DNA of 64,000 bases, taken from Alistipes timonensis. Its GTDB lineage: Bacteria > Bacteroidota > Bacteroidia > Bacteroidales > Muribaculaceae. The stretch spans positions 62,001 to 126,000 of the forward strand of contig JAMPHO010000002.1 in the NCBI GenBank assembly GCA_023663385.1. The letters are read 5' to 3'. The notes below the pieces were generated by a model. It did not search any database. It was not told the DNA's origin and saw only the letters and a program-made list of their open reading frames with translations. A program made the translations under genes and the position numbers. Of the stretch, positions 44,891 to 52,847 are shown piece after piece; the stretch's first letter is position 1; every line of letters begins with the position of its first letter.

Positions 44891-46432
44891 ATGCTACTCT
44901 TCAATTTTAATGACTATGACGATTTCAAATACCTTTTCGGCATAGAGCATCACGGCAATGGAGCAAAAAGCCGTAAGAATAAAATTCTGCTCCATCATCT
45001 CAAAAACCGCGCTCTCATAAAATACTGCCGGGAGCGCAACGACTGGTCACTGCTGCACATCCGAAGTATGGCCGACCTCAAAAAGCTCGTTCTCCAAGCT
45101 ATCCAAGATTCCGGTAAGGAGGACGAAACTCTGTCTAATAAAGTCTCTCTGATAGGTCGCACCTATTGGAGTGCCAAGTATCGTACAGATGAGCATCAGG
45201 GCTTATGCCTTGACTATGACAAGAAGAGCGTCCGCTACATAAATGTGGAGCGCAACCGAGATTTCAAGATGCGTGCCGGCAAGTTCATGACTGCACTCAT
45301 CAAGGAAACAAAACTTGGGCAAATCCTCTCCGAACAGGTGATCGTATGGCTGTCGGAGGAATTTGTGGCCGATTGGGAGACTTATACCTTCGGTCAGACT
45401 CCCGAAGTCACTCTCCACGTTGATGATGACTTCCACAAAATCTACAGTGAGCATTTCTGCCGTAATTTCAACGGATGCTCCTGTATGGTTGGACGAGATC
45501 GCAGTGGATTCTACCGTGATTCTGTTGAAGCCAAAGCTGCCTATATAACTGATAGAGAGGGCTATGTTTTGGCTCGGGCTATCATCTTCACCAATGCCAT
45601 CGACCAAGACGGCAAAGTGTGGAGACTTCTCGAACGTCAATACTCGAAAGAGTCGAATGAAGTGCTTAAACGTACCCTCATCGACCTGCTCATCAAAGGC
45701 GGCCACATAGATGCCTACAAACAAGTAGGGTGTACCTGTTCAGACAGTCGCGCATACGTAAACGCTGCTGATGGTTCATCATTGGCAGACTCTAAGTTCT
45801 CAATCAAATGTGAACTTGGTACGGAAGACGTTCTCTCATATCAAGACTCCTTCAAATGGTATGATATTGACAATGGGCGTGCATACAACCATCCCGATTG
45901 CCACTGGAATTATATGCTCGATACCACCGACTACAATCTCGAAGGGGATACAGACGATGATGATGAATATGACAGCTACGATGATTTTCACGATTATGGC
46001 TGTAATGAAACCGTTGAGGCCTACTATCATGGACAATCCTACCGAGTTGACGTTGACAACCTCAATGAATTTATCGAGATTGACGATGTTTGGTATCACC
46101 AAGATGACGTTGCCGTTTGTGCCGGATGCGGTAAAAATATCGTGAAAGCCGACCACGACTACAACGATGAATGTGAGGAGTATTTCTGTGACGATGACTG
46201 CGAGCAGACATTCAAGGAGCACAACTGGGCTTTCTCGGAATTCGACAACGAGTATTACAAGAACCACGAAGATGTGAAAATCGTGAATGTATGGGATACC
46301 ACCCTTGGCTCATACCGCGAAATGAGCATCTGCACTGACTCGCGCGACACTCTAATCAACAACGGCTCTATTTTCGGCAGGGGTAATCTCTGGTTTATGA
46401 CCAACGAGACCCTACTGAGAGCAATAGCCTAA
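44891..46432 (+). CDS. Acidic protein with a C-terminal zinc-finger-like pair, function unknown
   Basis: A 513-residue soluble protein. The N-terminal part (about 1-240) is mixed alpha/beta with a helix-rich opening. The middle (about 355-375) is extremely acidic (EGDTDDDDEYDSYDDF). The C-terminal segment has CAGCGKNIVKADHDYNDECE followed by FCDDDCEQTF, a Cys pattern that could bind one zinc in a treble-clef manner. I do not recognise a family. It lies between recombination genes and a peptidase gene in one orientation. Confidence 0.7.
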   Translation: MLLFNFNDYDDFKYLFGIEHHGNGAKSRKNKILLHHLKNRALIKYCRERNDWSLLHIRSMADLKKLVLQAIQDSGKEDETLSNKVSLIGRTYWSAKYRTDEHQGLCLDYDKKSVRYINVERNRDFKMRAGKFMTALIKETKLGQILSEQVIVWLSEEFVADWETYTFGQTPEVTLHVDDDFHKIYSEHFCRNFNGCSCMVGRDRSGFYRDSVEAKAAYITDREGYVLARAIIFTNAIDQDGKVWRLLERQYSKESNEVLKRTLIDLLIKGGHIDAYKQVGCTCSDSRAYVNAADGSSLADSKFSIKCELGTEDVLSYQDSFKWYDIDNGRAYNHPDCHWNYMLDTTDYNLEGDTDDDDEYDSYDDFHDYGCNETVEAYYHGQSYRVDVDNLNEFIEIDDVWYHQDDVAVCAGCGKNIVKADHDYNDECEEYFCDDDCEQTFKEHNWAFSEFDNEYYKNHEDVKIVNVWDTTLGSYREMSICTDSRDTLINNGSIFGRGNLWFMTNETLLRAIA

Positions 46433-46445
46433 ACACCAGCCAACA

Positions 46446-47420
46446 ATGAAACTACTCAGAAAACTTTACCAAATCCACTCTCCTTCAGGGAGAGAGGGCA
46501 AATTAATCCGGTTCATCTGCAACTGGATTAAATACAATGTGCCTGACGTTCGGATAGCGTTAGACCAAACCACCGGCAACCTCTATATTACCAAAGGAGT
46601 TGCCGACTCTTATGCTGTGCTATGTGCCCATCTCGACCAAGTGCAGCGTAAATATCCGCGCGACTACACTGTTAGCCAGACCGAACATATCATTTTCGCC
46701 TATTCTCCCAAAACCCGCGCATACTGCGGGCTTGGAGCTGATGACAAGAACGGCATCTGGATAGCACTTAAATGTCTACAAAAATTTCCGACTCTGAAAG
46801 TCTGCCTCTTCACAAGTGAGGAGGTGGGCTGTGTCGGGTCATCACACGCAGATATGAATTTTTTCAAGGATGCAAAATATGTGATACAGGCGGACCGCAG
46901 AGGCGCACACGACCTTGTTACCAACATCGGTTTCACAGAACTATGCTCCGATGAGTTTCTAACTGACATTCCATATCAGAAGTACGGATATGCCATAACC
47001 GATGGACTTTCTACCGATGTTGGCCAACTTAAAGAGAATGGACTTGATGTAAGTTGCATAAATCTCAGCACTGGTTACTATGAGCCGCATTCTGATCGGG
47101 AATACACTGTAATTTCCGATCTTCTTAATTGCAAAGCTTTTGTGGAGGAAATAATATCCACCTGCCATAAAGTCTATCCACATAGCCCTACTTACGCAAT
47201 GCTGGGCTATGATGCTGACCAAGATTGGGAAGTGTACGAAATGTTATGGAACGAGCTGACCCTCGATCCGCATATCCCGGCTGAATATCTCTATGATAAT
47301 TACAAACACATATATCCGTTTATGACCCTTCATGACGTGGAGTCTGTGCTTGAAGATTTCAAAAACTACAACGATGAAAAAGAAACCGACAAAACAGCGG
47401 AGGACAACATCCTCTCCTAA
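46446..47420 (+). CDS. M20/M28/M42-like zinc metallopeptidase
   Basis: A 324-residue co-catalytic metallopeptidase. Likely metal and catalytic residues are H62 and D64 in CAHLDQV, D99/D100 in GLGADDKNG, E125/E126 in FTSEEVG, D150 in QADRRG and H215 in YYEPHSD. The order (H-x-D, D, EE, D, H) is that of di-zinc aminopeptidases. There is no signal peptide, so it is cytoplasmic. It starts 13 bases after the previous gene. A peptidase of this type is an unusual cargo for such an operon. The target is unknown; processing of an element-encoded peptide is one possibility. Confidence 0.78.
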   Translation: MKLLRKLYQIHSPSGREGKLIRFICNWIKYNVPDVRIALDQTTGNLYITKGVADSYAVLCAHLDQVQRKYPRDYTVSQTEHIIFAYSPKTRAYCGLGADDKNGIWIALKCLQKFPTLKVCLFTSEEVGCVGSSHADMNFFKDAKYVIQADRRGAHDLVTNIGFTELCSDEFLTDIPYQKYGYAITDGLSTDVGQLKENGLDVSCINLSTGYYEPHSDREYTVISDLLNCKAFVEEIISTCHKVYPHSPTYAMLGYDADQDWEVYEMLWNELTLDPHIPAEYLYDNYKHIYPFMTLHDVESVLEDFKNYNDEKETDKTAEDNILS

Positions 47421-47583
47421 ACTCGCCATCGCACATCGTGGACTATCCATATTCGAGGTGGCCAACTATGTGCATCACACCACAGCAAGGCATTGCGCCA
47501 ACTGTGGAAAACCAATGACTCCGAGCGATGTGAACGACTACGGCAGTCTGTGTGAATCGTGTTATATGAAAGAATATTATTGA
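47374..47583 (+). CDS. Small zinc-ribbon protein
   Basis: A 69-residue protein overlapping the end of the peptidase gene by 47 bases. A basic N-terminus (MKKKPTKQRRTTSSPK) precedes a zinc ribbon with CANCGKPM and CESCYMKEY (two CxxC knuckles about 20 residues apart). It is separated from the next gene by one base. Likely a nucleic-acid-binding or adaptor protein; no family name is certain. Confidence 0.65.
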   Translation: MKKKPTKQRRTTSSPKLAIAHRGLSIFEVANYVHHTTARHCANCGKPMTPSDVNDYGSLCESCYMKEYY

Positions 47584-47584
47584 C

Positions 47585-48058
47585 ATGGAACTCAATAAAC
47601 TAATCTTTTCAAGGACAGTACCGGCCAAGAAGATTGAGATTGTGGAAACGCTCAATCAGGCTGAACTAATGACCATCACTCCGGACACCGTAAAACGGAT
47701 GCTCAGGGAAGTTGGCTTTAACCAATACAAGAGCCGAAACAAGGAATTGCGCATATCCCGTGAATTTCGCCCCGGTAATGACTGGAATAGCGAGTTTACC
47801 GGCGTGAGAACCTACAAGTCAAAGCTCTATGTTGAACTATATATTCAGTACAGCAATAGCGACACTGATGTAAGCGAGACCTTTGAAAAATTCTTTGCCC
47901 ACGGAGATTACAAAGGCTTCATTACCCGAAACGACAGCTATGGCAACCCTCAGACATATTATTTCACCTATACCCCGGCAGACAAAGCCGAATGTATGAA
48001 ATCGCTAATCCTCCAATATCTTCACCTCAGATATAAGGAGCGGTTGTCTGAGAACTGA
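47585..48058 (+). CDS. Hypothetical protein (157 aa)
   Basis: A soluble alpha/beta protein without signal or membrane segment. Readable pieces include an N-terminal helix (EIVETLNQAELMTITPDTVKR), KLYVELYIQYSN and a TYYFTYTPADKAE strand. It is tightly packed after the zinc-ribbon gene and before a terminator hairpin, so it ends this transcription unit. I do not recognise the family. Confidence 0.65.
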   Translation: MELNKLIFSRTVPAKKIEIVETLNQAELMTITPDTVKRMLREVGFNQYKSRNKELRISREFRPGNDWNSEFTGVRTYKSKLYVELYIQYSNSDTDVSETFEKFFAHGDYKGFITRNDSYGNPQTYYFTYTPADKAECMKSLILQYLHLRYKERLSEN

Positions 48059-48071
48059 CAACATCTAAAAC

Positions 48072-48115
48072 AGCGGGGAACTTGACATCAACAATCAGGT
48101 TCCTCGCTTCCTTTT
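48072..48115 (+). terminator. Terminator before the serine recombinase gene
   Basis: AGCGGGGAAC (48072-48081) pairs with GTTCCTCGCT (48099-48108, one G-T), followed by TCCTTTTGTGTT. Confidence 0.7.
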
Positions 48116-48202
48116 GTGTTCAAACTGTCGATGTGTTCAAATAAATCTGTACAAGGCTTTGAATACGCATCAGCCATGTACCCATTAAATACAAAGATTA
48201 AA

Positions 48203-48847
48203 ATGAAAACGAAACGAGCAATAATCTATGCCCGCGTCTCCAGCGTGGGCGATAGACAAAACACTGAACGCCAAATATCAGACCTTACCCGTTATGCAGA
48301 ATATTCAAATCTGACAGTAGTTCGGGTCTTTGAGGAACATATCTCCGGAGCAAAACGGAATATGGAGCGACCGCTATTGCTTGAGGCTATCGAATATGCC
48401 AAAAGTGAGAATATCACCCAAATACTGATTTCTGAGCTTTCCCGACTTGGCAGAAACGCCTTTGAGGTGCTATCAACGGTCAAGGAGATGATCGATGCAG
48501 GAATCAACATCTACTTTCAAAAGGAGCAATTCACTCTTCTCGACGATGAAGGCAAGCCAAGTCTTTTCGCGCCGATAATGATAGCGACCCTATCAACGTG
48601 CGCCCAACTTGAACGCGAGAACATTAAATTCCGGCTTAACTCCGGTCGAGCTAACTACATTGCCAAAGGAGGAAAACTCGGACGCAAGAAAGGCTCAATC
48701 AAGAGGGAAGATGCTCTGCGCGAACAATACAAAGATGTCATCGCCCTGTTGAAGAAAGGCTACTCAGTAAGAAACGTGGCCAAGCTGCAATGCGTAGGCA
48801 TATCGACAGTACAACGAATTAAAAACCAATTCATAAACAACAAATAA
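48203..48847 (+). CDS. Small serine recombinase (resolvase/invertase family)
   Basis: A 214-residue site-specific recombinase. The start MKTKRAIIYARVSS was chosen because upstream in-frame ATGs add a non-homologous leader. The catalytic Ser13 is in YARVSS, with R, D and helix motifs as in resolvases (FEEHISGAKRNMERP, ELSRLGRNAFEVL). The C-terminus is an HTH_7-type domain (KKGYSVRNVAKLQCVGISTVQRI). It may resolve multimers or invert a local segment. No inverted crossover pair is obvious next to it. Confidence 0.88.
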   Translation: MKTKRAIIYARVSSVGDRQNTERQISDLTRYAEYSNLTVVRVFEEHISGAKRNMERPLLLEAIEYAKSENITQILISELSRLGRNAFEVLSTVKEMIDAGINIYFQKEQFTLLDDEGKPSLFAPIMIATLSTCAQLERENIKFRLNSGRANYIAKGGKLGRKKGSIKREDALREQYKDVIALLKKGYSVRNVAKLQCVGISTVQRIKNQFINNK

Positions 48848-48848
48848 T

Positions 48849-49076
48849 ATGGAACCACGTTATGTTTTACTGCTCGACTACAATAGTGGCAACCTCACTA
48901 TCATTCGTCTAACTGACGATGAACTGAAAGTCTCGGAGCGGTATGATGACTTCGAGGAATTTCTCGCAACGCTTGAAGACCGTTATCAATTCTGGCTCAA
49001 AGATTGCAACTGGATGACCACCGAAAGCCTGACTATCTACCGGTACGAAGATGGTAAAGAAGTCTCCAACGACTAA
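48849..49076 (+). CDS. Small acidic protein (75 aa), unknown
   Basis: It begins one base after the serine recombinase stop, so it is co-translated. The sequence is acidic and aromatic (YVLLLDYNSGNLTIIRLTDD, then DFEEFLATLEDRYQFWLKDCNW), probably a compact alpha/beta domain. It could be an accessory factor of the recombinase. No family recognised. Confidence 0.6.
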   Translation: MEPRYVLLLDYNSGNLTIIRLTDDELKVSERYDDFEEFLATLEDRYQFWLKDCNWMTTESLTIYRYEDGKEVSND

Positions 49077-49084
49077 TCCTTTAT

Positions 49085-49119
49085 GAAATGTGGCGTCGCG
49101 CCGCATTTCTTTTCGCCGC
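49085..49119 (+). terminator. Terminator after the recombinase operon
   Basis: GAAATG-T-GGCG and CGCC-G-CATTTC arms (49085-49095 and 49099-49109) with a TCG loop, followed by TTTTCG. Confidence 0.65.
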
Positions 49120-49523
49120 CTATAATGGGTACTATCCCCTTATTCAAGAGAATAAATGCTCAGGGAGAGTGTAAATCCAAAAAAAATGCTTAACTTTGCA
49201 ATACCTTTAGGGGAGAAATCCTGAAGGTCAGGAAAAGCGTTAGCTTCTTTTCGAGAGCCGGAGAAATCGCCAAAATAATCAATGGACTCATAGAAAGGGG
49301 GATTTACGCTCTTCTGTTTTGTCTAATTGCATCAGCAGTAAGGCTATGCCTTGCCATACGCATATAGACGAACAGAGAGGGCATTTATTCTTTCTTTTTC
49401 ATGTGAGTCCTAGGCGTTTGGCGATGCCTTCCGGTTTCGTGAAGAAGATGATGAAGTCCTCTCTTTTCTTGTACCCTAACATAAACTCCGAGTTCAGAGG
49501 CTTGTAGGAATTGAGAACAAGAT
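49120..49523 (+). promoter_or_regulatory. Gene-free stretch with a -7 box and long leader
   Basis: TAACTTTG at 49191-49198 matches the Bacteroidetes -7 consensus. If used, the leader to the gene at 49524 is over 300 bases, long enough for a structured element, and CTTTAGGGGAG and CTGAAGG segments could pair. A 27-codon minus-strand frame at 49399-49482 (MLGYKKREDFIIFFTKPEGI) has protein-like composition and may be a gene relic. Nothing else is supported here. Confidence 0.35.
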
Positions 49524-50732
49524 ATGTTTATCAATCTTATAATCTCGTTCATAGTAGTTTTAGGGCTACTGATATTTGGCTATAGGCATCTGCTGGCCAA
49601 GTATTCGAAGAATGACAGCACGTCTGCAAAAGCTGTCATAGGATTACCAATGCTTCAATTGGGAATATGGGCAATGGCTTTTATTCCTATGTGGGCTTTT
49701 TTACCCACTCATCCTAAGAATGATGGCGGAGAAGCACTCTTTAGAAGTGATTTAGCTAACTGGGCACTTTTCAGGGATCTCTTTAATCAAGGAGATAACT
49801 TGTATTACACCGTTTACATGCTTGGTATAGGCTTTCTTGTATTCGGAGGTATTGCAGCTTTATTGATATATTCATTGACTGCTAATAAAATACTCAGTCG
49901 GTCAGCCACCAAAACACTCTGCACTATAAATACTGTATTTTCTGCTATTGCTGCATGGAATATGTTAGGGACACCTTTGGTTCCCATAGTGGGAGGGTTA
50001 TTCAGTTGGATTGACTCTACAAATGTAATGATGGTATTATTTATCATTACTGGTGTTATCTTGATGATTTGGATAATCAGAAAAGCAATCAAGTTGCAAA
50101 AGAACTTCAATAAAAACCTTGCTACATTTGATGGAAATTCTCTCCAGTCAAACACAACAACATCCGAATCCACCAAAACATGTCCCTACTGTGGAGAAAC
50201 CATTCTTGCTGTAGCTAAGAAATGCAAGCATTGTGGGGAATGGATAAATGACGAAGATATTGTGGTGGAGGTTAAACAAATTCCCTGTCCTATCTGTGGT
50301 GAAATGATTGATGAAACAGAAACAATATGTCCTTACTGCAATGAAAAAGTTGAAAAGCCTGCTCCAGCCCCTAGAAATGCTTTCAGTGAGAAGGTAGCTG
50401 CTGAAAAATCCGCAGCTCAAAAGAATAATGGTGGAACAGGAAAAACGTGGATATGGGTACTTGTAGGTGCTGTGGTTATTGCTATAATATGTGTTTTCAT
50501 CTTCTCTTCTAATAAATCTGGAAGCACAGGTTCTTCAGATAATGCTTACGCAAATGATTCAATGGTAGTGGTTGAAGAAACGCCTATTGAAGCATTTGAA
50601 GAAGTAAATGACTACGATGTATCAACTGTCGCACCGACCGATGGAATGCCAGATGATGATTATCAGAATCTAGACCACAGCGCACAAGGAACTTATACTG
50701 AAGATGAAGTATCACCCTCTGATTTTTATTAA
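49524..50732 (+). CDS. Membrane protein with two zinc-ribbon pairs
   Basis: A 402-residue protein. About five hydrophobic segments fill residues 2-190. Two zinc ribbons follow: CPYCGETI with CKHCGEW (about 217-239) and CPICGEM with CPYCNEK (about 253-276). Another membrane helix follows at about 306-328 (TWIWVLVGAVVIAIICVFIF), then an acidic tail. The first ribbon (AVAKKCKHCGEW) is nearly the same as in the next gene. Zinc-ribbon plus membrane-anchor proteins often sense or scaffold at the membrane. The function is unknown. Confidence 0.72.
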   Translation: MFINLIISFIVVLGLLIFGYRHLLAKYSKNDSTSAKAVIGLPMLQLGIWAMAFIPMWAFLPTHPKNDGGEALFRSDLANWALFRDLFNQGDNLYYTVYMLGIGFLVFGGIAALLIYSLTANKILSRSATKTLCTINTVFSAIAAWNMLGTPLVPIVGGLFSWIDSTNVMMVLFIITGVILMIWIIRKAIKLQKNFNKNLATFDGNSLQSNTTTSESTKTCPYCGETILAVAKKCKHCGEWINDEDIVVEVKQIPCPICGEMIDETETICPYCNEKVEKPAPAPRNAFSEKVAAEKSAAQKNNGGTGKTWIWVLVGAVVIAIICVFIFSSNKSGSTGSSDNAYANDSMVVVEETPIEAFEEVNDYDVSTVAPTDGMPDDDYQNLDHSAQGTYTEDEVSPSDFY

Positions 50733-50744
50733 AACAATCACAAT

Positions 50745-51509
50745 ATGGAAACAAAGAAATGCCCTCATTGTGGCGAGGAAATAATGGCAGTGGCAAAGAA
50801 GTGTCGTCACTGTGGAGAGTGGTTGGATGTTGATGATGCCATCCAGGAAACTTGCGCTAATATTGAGAGTGCGAAAATAGACGACGAGAATAAAACCATA
50901 CTTGCTAAATCATCTAAAAAAATAAGGTGGATTGCTGCTGGATTAGCTATTGTAGTCATTGCCGTACTATGCGTTATACTCATTCCTGGCGAGAGTAACA
51001 AAACTCAAACTTCAACGGAAACGGATTCAAATATCAGAACAAATAATTCGATTGAAAATCATGAAGTGAGCAATGACCCTATGAGTGACGTGTTTGCATC
51101 TACCATAATTTCAGAAATAGAATCATCAGCCCTTAAAGGAGATTCCAATGCTCAACTAAAACTTGGGCAATGTTATCTTACTGGGGCAAACGGATTTACT
51201 CAGAATCCCGATTCTGCCTTTAAATACTTATACCAAGCCTCTATGAATAATAATCACGAAGCATATAATCTTATTGGGATATGCTATATGGAAGGTATAG
51301 GTACTGTATGTGACTATGCTAAAGGCTTAAAATGGTTAGAAAAAGGTGTCCATTTCGGTGACCCGGAAGCAAAAGCTATGTTAGGTATGTACATCATGAC
51401 TGGAAAAGGAACAACTCCCGATCAGCAAAGAGGAGTAGCGCTAATCATAGAAGCTTCACAAGAAGGAAGTACTACTGCACAGAGACTTCTTCAATCTCAA
51501 AACCTTTGA
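50745..51509 (+). CDS. Zinc-ribbon, membrane-anchored Sel1-repeat protein
   Basis: A 254-residue protein. The N-terminal ribbon (CPHCGEEIMAVAKKCRHCGEW) is paralogous to the one in the previous gene. A single membrane helix lies at about 63-83 (AAGLAIVVIAVLCVILIPG). The rest carries about four Sel1/TPR-like repeats (AQLKLGQCYLTG, AYNLIGICYMEGIG, AKAMLGMYIMTGKG). Sel1 repeats mediate protein contacts. It follows the previous gene by 12 bases, so the two likely act together. Confidence 0.78.
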   Translation: METKKCPHCGEEIMAVAKKCRHCGEWLDVDDAIQETCANIESAKIDDENKTILAKSSKKIRWIAAGLAIVVIAVLCVILIPGESNKTQTSTETDSNIRTNNSIENHEVSNDPMSDVFASTIISEIESSALKGDSNAQLKLGQCYLTGANGFTQNPDSAFKYLYQASMNNNHEAYNLIGICYMEGIGTVCDYAKGLKWLEKGVHFGDPEAKAMLGMYIMTGKGTTPDQQRGVALIIEASQEGSTTAQRLLQSQNL

Positions 51510-51542
51510 AAAATATGATGATAAGGTAACTGAAAAAGCACT

Positions 51543-51908
51543 ATGAAAAAGTTATTTATCCCCTTATTTGGAACGCTGATTGCCATTCCTATGTTTGCCT
51601 CAATCTCCAATATTGAGAAGGATGGAGTATGGTATAGGCTCTATGATGAAAATGGGAAGCAGTACAAATCAGTCAGTTCCTCAGTTATGGGAGGGCTAAA
51701 GGGATATAGTGCTTCGCTTGTGATATTTCAAGATGGAGCATTCTTCCATGTGTATGACTGTGATTTGAAAAAACTCAAGTCATGTGCTATATCAACCTAT
51801 GGAGAGGTATTATCTGTGTCCGGCGATACTTTCACCACAAAACTAGGGAACTGGATATACACTTATGATCAGAATGGCAAAAAGATAAATTCAAGAGTCT
51901 CAAACTAA
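51543..51908 (+). CDS. Secreted small protein (121 aa)
   Basis: Signal peptide (MKKLFIPLFGTLIAIPMFA, about 1-19), then a beta-rich domain with short repeated strand motifs: YRLYDENGKQYKS and FHVYDCDLKKLKS and YTYDQNGKK. These look like three turns of a beta-propeller or WD-like YD pattern. Only 8 bases separate it from the next secreted protein. No family recognised. Confidence 0.65.
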   Translation: MKKLFIPLFGTLIAIPMFASISNIEKDGVWYRLYDENGKQYKSVSSSVMGGLKGYSASLVIFQDGAFFHVYDCDLKKLKSCAISTYGEVLSVSGDTFTTKLGNWIYTYDQNGKKINSRVSN

Positions 51909-51916
51909 CCACCACC

Positions 51917-52741
51917 ATGAACCGATTATCAGCACTTCTAATAGCAATATTCTACGCTATGACAGCCATAGCAGGAGACTGGCAAAAGCAATATGCAACT
52001 GATGAGTTTGGAGACACTGATTACTCCAAGCCCATATACACTCTAGATTACTCTGCTCCCAATGACTACCTAATAAATATGAAGGTCTATTATTCTCTTG
52101 AAGGCCTGTTTGTTCTGGAGCCGTGGTGGTATAGTGAAGAAGTCTGTGATATTGCAACAATAAAGGCAAAATCATCAGCTGGGCAGGTCTATAACTTCGA
52201 GTTTGAACGTAAGCACAAGATGTCAAATCTTTATATGATCACTAATCCCAGTGATGTTGCTACGTTGGTCAATCTGTTTGAGCAAGGAAATTTTACTCTG
52301 AGTTTCTTTAGAGCCAGTTCCTATCTCCAAGATGCCCATACTTACAATTATAAGATTGGTAAGCAAGGAGTTGGGATTAAGGCTTTATCTGGGGGTAGAA
52401 GTTCGGCTGCAAAATCTGGCAAGACAACTTTTATGGGAATGATAGGAGATAAGTATGTTTTCACACTTGTAATTGATCAATCAGCAAGTGTCTTTGATAA
52501 TGGAGGTGCTATAACAGGCGTATATTGGTATGGAAATGGCTCCAATGGCAAAATGAAGATTAAGGGGAATATAGATGAAATAGGTCGTATAGAATTTGAT
52601 GAGTATGACCCGGCAGATAAGAAGTGTGGGAGTTGGTCTCTAATCACATTGACAGATGATTTAGGGAAATCATTGCTTTTAGAGGGGGTAATGATAAATG
52701 CCAAAGGTCAGACATTTATGGTAAATGCAACCCAACAATAA
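51917..52741 (+). CDS. Secreted protein (274 aa), unknown
   Basis: Signal peptide of about 19 residues (LIAIFYAMTAIAGDWQ). The body is beta-rich, with YNFEFERKHKMSNLYMITNP and KYVFTLVIDQSASVFDNGGA, and ends in a strand-rich MINAKGQTFMVNATQ. There is no lipobox. It is probably periplasmic or secreted and co-expressed with the preceding small secreted protein and the zinc-ribbon membrane proteins. Confidence 0.65.
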   Translation: MNRLSALLIAIFYAMTAIAGDWQKQYATDEFGDTDYSKPIYTLDYSAPNDYLINMKVYYSLEGLFVLEPWWYSEEVCDIATIKAKSSAGQVYNFEFERKHKMSNLYMITNPSDVATLVNLFEQGNFTLSFFRASSYLQDAHTYNYKIGKQGVGIKALSGGRSSAAKSGKTTFMGMIGDKYVFTLVIDQSASVFDNGGAITGVYWYGNGSNGKMKIKGNIDEIGRIEFDEYDPADKKCGSWSLITLTDDLGKSLLLEGVMINAKGQTFMVNATQQ

Positions 52742-52847
52742 AATGAATATAAAACATATTCGGCCAATCAACACAATAAAAAATCCTAATATTAAGAGGA
52801 TTATTACACTAATAAATCCCACACAGAATTAACGGGAATAATAGACT

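Noticed and set aside
45836..46267. Minus-strand hydrophobic frame (143 codons) inside the acidic-protein gene
   Set aside because: Asp/Glu codons read backwards give Val/Ile/Phe, which creates a false membrane-like protein.
49319..49507. Plus-strand frame of 62 codons in the gap before the zinc-ribbon genes
   Set aside because: Composition is not protein-like (Cys/His/Pro mix with no pattern) and it has no neighbour coupling.
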